From positions 38,530,774 through 38,594,773 of the forward strand of contig OY294049.1 of NCBI GenBank assembly GCA_958510825.1: DNA of 64,000 nucleotides, read 5' to 3'. Origin of the DNA: Brachypterus glaber. Its lineage: Eukaryota > Arthropoda > Insecta > Coleoptera > Kateretidae. A program made the position numbers and the translations under genes. Positions 54,926 to 64,000 of the stretch are shown here, piece after piece. Position 1 is the first letter of the stretch. Each line of letters begins with the position of its first letter. The notes beneath the pieces were generated by a model, which saw only the letters and a list, made by a program, of their open reading frames with translations, had not been told where the DNA came from and did not search any database.

Positions 54926-56239
54926 TTTTTTTAATATATTAATAACAATCGAGTTAATTTAAAAATAGCCATGTTGGAAATTGTTTTTCTTTTCATTTTT
55001 CAGCCAAATTATTCATCGGACGATAAAAGTGGTCATGAGCAAACTTGTAGCTCTTGAAATTCTCTATAAGTTTCATATATTATAAATTTACATGTACTTT
55101 GGTACGGTTACAGAGGGCGCAACTCGACTTTCAGCACCCACTGTAACCGTAACAAAATACTTATGAAAATGTATATATACACATATACTGCGTGATGTTC
55201 CATCATATACCTTGCGAAACAATCGATAACTCATCGCCGTAAAAGGGTGAAACGGCATCCCTTCGCCTCAAACTCTGCCGCCACAAAAAACAGGCCTGGA
55301 GTCCAAAAAATTTTCCTCGAACTCTCTATTTTTAAATTAATATTAGATGACTGGCTAAATTTTGGCATGGATACTCAAAAATTACGGTCATTTTACTTCT
55401 TTTCTACTCAATGGTTAAAACCATTGCTCAAACGACAAAAAAGAAAAAATGTATTACATGTTAAACATGGAAATTGTTTTTAACAAATAGTTTTTAATTG
55501 ATGGATACATCATGAATCCTTTTACTCGTTATTATCTAAGCTATGAAAATAAAATTTATAACAATTAATATATCCAGATAAACAAATAGGTCCATAATCA
55601 ATATATTTTTTTAATATTAGGGAAAATCCAATATACCATTTATTGTCAATAATATATAATGGAATACGTAGCATTACATATCGATACCCCCAAGCAACAA
55701 AGCCGTAACTCATATATTGTCATTTTTCACGACAGCTAAATTTCTAAAACATATATTTTTTTATTTAAGGGTGGGCAAATGATTGAAGTGGAAAAGGTAG
55801 TCATGTGATACATCATTTGAAAGCTTATAAAATTATCTATTTAACTGTATAAGTATTTATTTTTTATTTGTTGTTTGTCTCTGATAATATTCAAGTTTAG
55901 AATTTCTTAGTTTAGTGTTTTTAGGTAAACTTTTGTTTAAAATGGTCTGTGGAGAAATCTAAGTAGTACCACCATGTGTATCTTTTTTCAAGGCGTTTAC
56001 CTATGAGTATAACTCAAAATGGGTCTAACTTGAGTTACATCCTTGTTGGATGGGAGTGTCGATATCTTCACGGCTTGTTTTTTAATATGGTTGACAAACG
56101 TCAGTTCGAAAAAATGGACGAAGACGATAAATTTTAAACAATGTTGCTTTTAAAGATTTTCTTTGTTAAAATCAAATAAATTTGTTTGAATCGCTAATTT
56201 ATTACAAAACATCACCAAACCTAATTTTTGTGCCAATAA
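54926..56239. other. Non-coding interval
   Basis: A small hairpin at about 55080-55170 (TTTGGTACGGTTACA / TGTAACCGTAACAAA). A 78-residue frame at 55247 and a 63-residue minus frame at 55522 are not recognised. Confidence 0.45.
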
Positions 56240-56347
56240 GGCCCGGTTTTACAAACCTGGTTTAACTTTGAGCGGAGTTCCTTTACCATTGAAACACATG
56301 ACAGTTGAGCTAGGTTCAAATTTAAGCGAGGTTTGTACAACCGGGCC
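56240..56347 (+). mobile_element. 108-bp Harbinger-like MITE, copy 1
   Basis: Ends GGCCCGGTTTTACAAACC and GGTTTGTACAACCGGGCC are flanked by TAA on both sides. Confidence 0.88.
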
Positions 56348-56377
56348 TAAAGCATATAGTTGTATATTTTAAATTTA

Positions 56378-56480
56378 TCAAGGTTGCCGTGATTTTTTTC
56401 CCTTGGGAGAAAAACGGCAAGTTTAGTTCCGAAAATAAAAGCGTAAAATTAAGTTTTAGTCTTGGTCGTGCAAAAAATAA
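56378..56480 (+). repeat. Second copy of the 42695-42800 repeat
   Basis: Lies between the two 108-bp MITEs. Confidence 0.85.
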
Positions 56481-56564
56481 CTTAAATCACTAGATACGTA
56501 GCTTTTTTAGAGAGTACATGGGTTACTTACCTACCCTAAAAGACCTTCCTATACAGTGCTCTAA

Positions 56565-56672
56565 GGCCCGGTTGTCCAAACCTGGTTTAACTTTGAGCAG
56601 AGTTCCTTTACCATTGAAACAAATGACAGTTGAGCTAGGTTCAAATTTGAGCGAGGTTTGTACAACCGGGCC
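56565..56672 (+). mobile_element. 108-bp Harbinger-like MITE, copy 2
   Basis: Over 90 percent similar to copy 1 by eye and in the same orientation; also flanked by TAA. Confidence 0.88.
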
Positions 56673-56697
56673 TAAAACAATCAAAAAAACTATTATA

Positions 56698-57120
56698 CAC
56701 GGAAAGAAATTAGTGGGCTCTGCGCTATACATTATAAGATATTTGGTAACAGTGGCAAATTATAGTGATTTAAGCTATAGATTATAAGGGACACAATAAC
56801 TAATAATGTTAAAAATAAATTGGAAACGATTATATATATTACAGACACGATTATATTTATTACAGGCACTATTATAAATTTACAGAAATTTTATTATATT
56901 ATAAAAATTATTAGCACGGACAATAATTAAATCTATTTAAGCTATAAATGCCATACTATTTGTTATATTTTATTATTCACTAAACAATTAAAGTATTTCA
57001 TATAAATTTTTACACTGACTGCCATAATTGTAAGAGAAAGCCTTGTATTTATATAATAAGCGATTATAATTTGCTTGGTATGTGTGTTATAGCGCTCCTA
57101 GCTATAATTTTTTTTCCGTG
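56698..57120 (-). mobile_element. 424-bp MITE family, copy 4, 423 bp
   Basis: Flanked by TA on both sides; same orientation as copy 3. Confidence 0.93.
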
Positions 57121-57408
57121 TACATTTATACATTTTGTTCCAGTTGTTGCTGAATGGGACCCTGTATAAGTTTGGATAAGGCTGGGGGCAGCAAGCAATA
57201 TATGTAATGGATATTCATTTTACCTACCGAGTCGCGGCTTTGGCGACACGCTTCGGAGGGCATCCATCTACTTCCCTAAGATCCAGGACTTCTATATTTT
57301 TGGTTGCTTTAATCTCCAATACTTAGAAAAATGTCATGTAAGTTAGCACTGGTTACGATAATAAATACAAACTAATCATTACAAAATAATTAAACATAAT
57401 TTAGCAAC
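57121..57408. other. Non-coding interval
   Basis: Moderately GC-rich 57150-57300 may be a retroelement tail (see the SINE-like body at 51720). Confidence 0.4.
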
Positions 57409-58216
57409 ACCCTATAAAAAATTTTAGATTCAAACGGATTAAAAATAAAATATTTTTAACCCGTTGAATTAGTTTAAATTAGTTTGAATTATTTCTATTT
57501 GGAGCAAATTATCAATATTAATCCGTTTCAATTCGTTTCAATTATCATAGTTAACCTGTTTTAATTTGTATTTGCTATTTAAATTTAATGCGTTTTAATT
57601 TGCATATGCGGGATGATTTTAGTTTGTTTCTATTTGCAAATGCGTAACATATTTTAAATCGTCTCTATTTGTACATGCGAAATATAATTTTAAATTAGCG
57701 GCTATTTGCAAATGCGTATTATGTTTTAATTCTTTTCTATTTGCATATGCGGAATATCATTTTCAATTATCAACTATTTGCAAATGCGTATCCGATTTAA
57801 TTCATTTCTGTTTGCATATGCGGAATTTCATTTTTAATTAGATGCTATTTGCAAATGCATAACATGTTTTAATTCGTTTCTATTCACATGTGCAAAATAT
57901 CATTTTCAATTAGCATCTATTTGCAAATGCGTATCTGATTTAATTCGTTTTAATTTGCATATGCGGAATATCATTTTTAATTAGCAAATACTTGCAAGTG
58001 CCTATCTAATTTAAATAGTTTTAAACCTGTTTAAATCCGTTTTTGCGAATTAAAAAGTAATTTTCAATTAGCATTTATTCAGATTCAAACAGATTAAAAA
58101 TAAAATATTTTTAATCCGTTTTAACTCGCAAATGAGATTCCAAAAACGGATTTAAACAAATTCAAACAGTTAAATTTTATTTTCAGTCTGTTTTAATCCG
58201 AAATTTTTTATAGGGT
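57409..58216. mobile_element. 808-bp TIR element with internal 71-bp tandem array
   Basis: ACCCTATAAAAAATTTT and AAATTTTTTATAGGGT bound it. Sub-terminal AAACGGATTAAAAATAAAAT blocks also pair. Target duplication is not evident. Confidence 0.85.
57602..58025 (+). repeat. About 71-bp tandem repeat, six units
   Basis: GCATATGCGGAATATCATTT (or a variant) recurs at about 57602, 57672, 57742, 57813, 57884 and 57956. It alternates with CTATTTGCAAATGCG half-units, so each unit is itself two related halves. Confidence 0.85.
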
Positions 58217-61032
58217 AGAGCTAGTTTATATTGTGAAGACTTTAGGCAGATTAAGCGCAGAGTATTTAAATCCGGCGGAGACTCTTGTTGTTATCCGAGG
58301 AGTAAAATAGCCTTCCCGATGTAAATCGTTTAACAATCATTACAAAAATGTAACGGTCAAGTGCGCATCGATGGTTCCGTACCCATTTTTTATTTGTTTT
58401 TAATTTTTTGTGCCTGTATCTCCAAGAGTTCTAGTCGTAGCACAAAAATGCATATGACATTTTTTGTAGAGAATTATCTGAGCTTCTTTTGGATTTAATT
58501 TTTCTTTTTATACGATAACTTGTAAGCGAGTTATCAATAAAAAATATGGTTTAAATCTTTTCAGTCCAGTTTGAAAAGTTGAGTACTAAAATCAAAGAAC
58601 TTTTAACTCAAGAAGGAACATGATGAAATCTACCGTATGCTTTGTTTGAAGCGTGAACCAACTATGGTGAGAGGCTGGTGGGGAGTGACTATTGTTTACA
58701 CTTAGTACGCGTAAAGAGAGAGAAAGAATGTGTAAACTGACAGTCTAATGTCGTAAAATGCCTGACAGGGGTACAGTGTTGCCGATTGGAAACATATACT
58801 TTGGATATTTTATTGTAAATTTTAAGAAACATTAGTTCTGTATGAATTTTATATGAACTAGTAGTTTAATTTTAATAGATTTAAATATATTATATTATTA
58901 AACATAATTATAGTATACACAATAAAGTTTTTTACATTTTTAATTTAAGTATAATGATTTGAATTCATAATAAGGTGGAAACTACGTAACATCGCTACTA
59001 GGTACCCTGAAAGTCGACTAGCGACATCTACATTTTACACCACAAAGCTGTATCGCGTTTCTGTTAGTAAATAAACAAACAAAAAGATGACACCTTCATA
59101 AACATTGGTCTGAATTTACTTCTTGAGGTAAAAGTTCTTTGACTAAAATCAACCAATTTAATTTTCATTGTTTACCAATAAATTGTTATGATTTGGTGTA
59201 AAATAACAACATAAACACTGTTTGAAAGCGGGTTTCTCGCTCCCTTTTCGGCTGAAAAAAAAAAGTATATGAAATACGATCTTGTATAAACGTTCGCAAA
59301 ACCTAACCTCAATGTTTGTTGTTCCCAAAGCGGGAAGGGGATGAAGTATTTATGAAATCTGATATTCGTTTGTTCAGGAGCGGATGTAAGGGTTTATCCA
59401 GTACATTCTTATATATTTGACTTTTAAAATAAGTAATAAGCGAGTTATTACCAAAAATATTTTTTCATAATCCTTGTTTAGTTTTCATCCTGTATATAGT
59501 AGAAGTCCCTTATGCGCATGACGTACTAGCTGGCTTAAAGCGATATTTTAGTAGTTTTGAATGAGTTAGTAAAACAGCACGATACGGACAATACGTTAAA
59601 TTCGCCAGGGGCGCGATACTCATGCCACTATCGCTTCCAAAGAACAAAAATAACAATAGTTATTCGTAATGAATCACGCTATGGAAAATACATCCAATAA
59701 ATAACATTTCGCGTAGAACGAGTGCAAATAGGGCTTACGCCATTTCTCCGAGGAAACATCATCTTGGGCCCAAGTACAAGAAGACCCTTGGAACAATACA
59801 AGTAAGTCTCTATTTTGCCTCACGTCCCAAAGGTCCTAACAAAAATTACCCCAGCGGTTAACACAATCTTATTTCTTGTATTTTAAAATATATTTTACGG
59901 GAAAGTAATAAATCACAATGTTGTTTATTAATGACTGGCCAAAATGTTTATTTGATATTTTAGGTGTGAATTTTAGTGAAATTGCTTTTCGGTCATCAAC
60001 ATTCGTTGGTACGGGTCAAAATTGACGTTTTGATGGAGGCTTTTTAATGACTCGGGCTATAACTCACTGGTTTATAAACATTTTATATTAAACTGAGATG
60101 TTTATAATTACGTAGATCCATTTATTTGAATGTTGTTTACAAAAAAAATACAGGGTTCTGTCTAGGGGTTCTTAGGCACTAGGGGAAGTCTAAATATTTT
60201 TATTATTATTAGTATCAGCAGTTAAATATGGAACACCTATTTTTTTTGGTTGCTGTAACCAGAAAAAAGTAGGTGTTCTGGATGATCCAACTAGTCTAGC
60301 TGAACTAGATTTTTTTTACTACCAAATGAACAAATAAAATTCTATGTATTAATGTGTGTTTTTATTAATTTGTCAGTTGTCAATGGTAACTAGCCACTAA
60401 ATGACACAAATGTCATAAATTTTTAATAATTAGGTATATATATATCTCTCGTAATAAGTCAAAAAATAAAATCTTTTTTTCTTTTGAACCAAAATTAAAC
60501 AGTGAAAAAAATTATTATTAATAATTTTTAACTTTATAAACACTGATTCTTTATAGACCCAAAAAAAAAACGTCCGATTGTTCTTTGGTGAACAACCTGG
60601 TATATATAACTATTAGATATTTACAAAGAAAGTTTAATTTTGTGTACTTAAAAGATTCCAATTTCCTACCCTTTGAACCGTTTTGTGACTTTTGTCGACC
60701 CTTTTAAAGTGTCAAATGAAGTGTTCAAATTACCACTAATTTTGCCAACAAAATGTCAAACCAACCAGGAATAACTCGACTTTGTTATGCATTCAGGAAC
60801 CATATAATATCCACGCTAAAAAAAACGGGTATGGCTGCATAAACCAGACTTGAGCGGATAGAGTTGATCTGATTTTGTCCGGTTTATGTAACATTTATAC
60901 TCGTCCATATCCGTCTTTTCAGCAGGGTAATAAATGCATGTACTGTATACAGTACGGTACTGTACAATTTGTACAGGTCGAATTATATTCAGAAACATTT
61001 TTTAAGAGATATAGTCCTAAGAGAAAACATAC
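58217..61032. other. Non-coding interval
   Basis: Several short frames, none recognised. No long inverted or direct repeat was noticed by eye. Confidence 0.4.
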
Positions 61033-61190
61033 AGTTAGTATCGGACTGGACAGGTGAGATAGTGGGAAAAATCTCACGCCCCCCCCACTTTTAAAGCCGC
61101 CCCGCCTTGCCGCCCCCCCTCCGGGTGATGTTTTTTTGGGTGAGGACTTTTAAGAAATCTCGCTAGCCTTGGGCTGCCCAGTCCGCACTG
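61033..61190. repeat. GC-rich possible MITE
   Basis: GGACTGGACAGG and CTGCCCAGTCC are loose inverted ends around C-rich tracts and a GTGAGATAG.../AAATCTCGC pair. Weak. Confidence 0.4.
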
Positions 61191-61199
61191 CATACAGTA

Positions 61200-61903
61200 T
61201 CCCAGACAGCACCAAGATGACTTAAAGAGATCTTAAAAATGTCGTAGCTCGTTATTCAAAACGTCTTAAGAACGTCGGTTTTCGCCGTATATGCATCTTA
61301 AAGACGTTTTAACGACGTCGTATGTTACAAAAGGTAACGTCTTTAAGACATCTTTTTTAAAACGGCTTACTGACGCCTTGTACAGGCGACTTTACAACAT
61401 AATACCCCCTCCCATTTACGTTGCTAGGTACGGTCGTATTGATATAAAAAGCGTAATAAGAATTAGAATAAGAGGTAATTTATTTGTCAAAAAAAAATCT
61501 TACAAAAAATGTGGTTTTTTTAATTTTTTTGAATTTTTTTAATCAGTTTTTTTTGAAAATTTCTTTTTTGATTTTTTTATTTTTTTTCGTTATTCGTAAA
61601 AAGAAAATTTAAAAAAATGAAAATATTTATTTTTTTATTTTTTTGTTTTTCAAAAAAAAGATCTTTAAAAAAATGGTAATTTTATTTAATAGTTGATTGT
61701 GGTTAATTTATTTTTAGCGATGAGTATTGAAGCTAAGATGTCTTGTTCGGATACCTAAAAGACATCTTATAGACATCATAATCAGATATCTTTTAAACAT
61801 CCCTAAAAAGAAGTTCATAAGATATCCTTTTTATGTCTTTAGGCGTCCAGACATAATTAAGATCTAAAGAAGACGTCTTTAAGATATCATGTGCTGTCTG
61901 GGA
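61200..61903. mobile_element. 704-bp TIR element (TCCCAGACAGCAC), TA target duplication
   Basis: Perfect 13-bp inverted ends flanked by TA. Both halves are rich in short AAGACGTCTTAA-like blocks, and the centre (61480-61690) is a poly-A/T low-complexity tract. Confidence 0.85.
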
Positions 61904-61905
61904 TA

Positions 61906-62538
61906 GTTTTTATCAGCACATCTGGATTTCAAGATATACCTCATAAAATCTTATGAAAGTCCAAATGAGATACTGAAGTATAATGAAAATAATTTTCATC
62001 AGAAATTTTTCTATATGGTTTCTCTCCTTGTTGCATAACGGAGTACAATTCCAAATCGTCCGACTATTATAATTTCCGACTTATTGTACCATTTTAAAAT
62101 CAACAATTTTTTAATGCTGTCTAGAATGTCATCAGTCAACATTATATTTTTGACGCCCTCGCACAACGAAGTTGAAATGCTTTTAAATATCACTGGCCAG
62201 TTATTTTAGTCTAAGAGCTGAAAATTTTCAGCGTGTTACTTCCTCCCGGCTGAATTTTACATATCGTTGTGTTACTTCCTCAAACTCGTATCACCAAAAA
62301 ACGAAGTTTTGGTACATGATACTTAAAAATTGTGGTGACATACAAACACCAATTAATTATAAGTTGGTCTGTATTGGAATAATTGGTTAATGTACTTTTT
62401 AAAGACTGTTTTTACCCCTTGGCCCCAGAATTATTGTGTGTAACTATACTATGAAAATAGCTTCATGCGAATATAATAAATGTTATGTTTATGAGTCAGT
62501 AAATTAAAATTAGGCATATTTTAAGATAGTTTTAGAGG
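61906..62538. other. Non-coding interval
   Basis: No features recognised. Confidence 0.5.
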
Positions 62539-62665
62539 TATAGTGAACATTTTCTCGCAAGCAAGTCACGTTACTATCGTGTGCTCTCTCCCACTCTATG
62601 ATTATGAACGGCAAAGTAGGAGGGACATATGGTGACGTGATTTGCTTGGGAGGAAATGTTCACTT
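62539..62665. mobile_element. About 127-bp MITE
   Basis: AGTGAACATTTTCTCGCAAG...AAGTCACG pairs with CGTGATTTGCTTGGGAGGAAATGTTCACT. The centre is less AT-rich. Confidence 0.75.
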
Positions 62666-64000
62666 TAGCTCTTTTTAGCACCTTTTTTGGGCTTCTAAAA
62701 CTGAAAGGAACAAGAACCAGGTCCTGGCGGCTCGAAAATCAAAATGTTCTTTAAGACATGTCGACTTTTCGAAATTTTTTATGAAACGAGTTTTCGAAAA
62801 GTAAAAGTCGATAGAAAATAACTTCAAATGTTCGTCAGCTATGAGCATAGTTAAATTATAAACTAATGACTTGGCCAAATAATGACATAATAAAAAAGTG
62901 GATATTCGATAAGAAAAAGGGACACAGTAAGTAAAAGAAAAATATAAGTAATAAAGATAACACTCGGTGCCTGCTGCTTGGGGTTGCATCTCGCAGGGGT
63001 CCAGATTAACCAAAGCACTTAACGCTAAGAGCTTAGGGGCGCATTTTCCTTTTGCTTTACAACAAAATATTCGAAGATATAGTGGGTCCCGACCTTACCA
63101 AACATAAACGAGTATCCTCCACCAATATATCTAAAATTTTATTTTTAGTATCCATAATTGTCGTTTTTTCGATTCTATTTTTAAGCAATTCACGAATCGC
63201 AGGCATAGTTCGTCGTATCAGAACAACAAGGTTTCAACTAACATTTTTTCAGGTTTTCACTTTTTTGAATTTTTAAATAGAGCTTTTTACTACATTTTTG
63301 TCTGTACCTAAAAAAAACAATTCCGCTGTTGTCATTTTTTTTTTTGATTTTTCCTAAAGTTACTGGATCCTCTGTGAAACAAAATTTGGATAAATTCATC
63401 CTAACTCTGAGCAAGAATTTAGACTCTGAGGACTTTGTCTTGTTGACATATCTAAAACTTCTAAATTAAATAACGGAAACTAAAACTTTCAGTCAAAATT
63501 AAGATCGATTTCGAAAATAACTTCGCATAAATTTCAAAAACGGATGTTGTTAAGATCACAAAAAAAAATGAAAGTGAAAGCTATGAAAATAAAAAGCAGG
63601 CCTTGAAGGTGCTTCATGTTCCATAGTATGCTCTTAGCAATATACAAGTTCAACGGCGAGCATATTTAAAAGTTCATAAAAATTTTACGAGATGACGACA
63701 CTACTGGTTATTCGGCGCAATTCTACATATGGCTGGAATCCAAAAAAAAAAGAAAAAAAGTGAAACGGGTACCTTTTCTAGACGGGTGGAAAAATGAGAA
63801 AGTTTCTAAAATAAGATATCAAATTGACTTCACTTTTCCTGTATTTTTGGACCATATCCTTTTGTTTTTTTCTTTTGTAGCTTTAGCTGTATCGGATTGT
63901 TTTTCTGGCCGCACCAATATCAGAAATTTATTAAAAAAAAAATAATTGAAATTAATTTTACCCATGATTTAAATTTTACTAAAATGCCTATATCTCGGAA
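62666..64000. other. Non-coding interval to window end
   Basis: A 112-residue minus frame (62675-63013) begins MVNLDPCEMQPQAAGTECY and then becomes AT-biased; it is not recognised. Other frames are short. The window ends in AT-rich DNA. Confidence 0.4.

Noticed and set aside
62675..63013. 112-residue minus-strand frame starting MVNLDPCEMQPQAAGTECY
   Set aside because: Only the first 20 residues look protein-like; the rest follows AT bias, and no family was recognised.

Overview
This is a strongly AT-rich, intron-containing eukaryotic window that is mostly transposon-derived. The mix of Tc1/mariner, hAT-like, PIF/Harbinger-like and Penelope-like elements, the short AT-rich introns, and the one recognisable gene (an axonemal dynein docking coiled-coil protein) suggest an insect with a repeat-rich genome. 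A beetle is plausible, but this is an inference. No prokaryotic operon, CRISPR array, rRNA or intact tRNA was seen.

Genes. The best-supported gene is on the minus strand at 26251..23029. It has five exons with GT/AG junctions that keep one frame, giving a 558-residue coiled-coil protein of the ODAD1/CCDC114-CCDC63 family, which docks outer dynein arms on cilia and sperm flagella. Its introns carry small inverted-repeat elements, and a polyadenylation signal lies 34 bases after the stop. A weaker candidate is a two-exon plus-strand gene (7895..7960 and 14360..14599) for a 101-residue membrane protein, separated by a 6.4-kb repeat-filled intron. The rest of the window has no convincing host coding exon.

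Layout. 1-7.4 kb: non-coding DNA, a rearranged Penelope-like fragment (about 2.92-3.36 kb) and dispersed repeats. 7.9-14.7 kb: the candidate small gene, with a 1.5-kb inverted-repeat element, a 723-bp element and a 424-bp MITE nested in another MITE. 15-22.7 kb: a fossil LINE scrap, tandem repeats, and one MITE family whose two copies were each hit by a different later transposon. 22.99-26.4 kb: the dynein-docking gene. 26.4-35 kb: a Tc1-like MITE, a fold-back mariner derivative with a MITE inside its right end, and the first 253-bp MITE. 36-39 kb: two copies of one repeat, each interrupted by a near-perfect Penelope-like inverted hairpin with 12-13-bp target duplications. 40-64 kb: more MITEs, a 21-bp minisatellite, a second fold-back mariner copy, a tRNA-like SINE head, and elements with internal tandem arrays.

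The main novelty is structural. Three Penelope-related inverted repeats carry hammerhead-ribozyme-like motifs with compensating stem changes. Two mariner remnants share the same inverted junction, so the rearranged form probably transposed. Repeats inside the window act as empty-site controls, so several target duplications can be read exactly.
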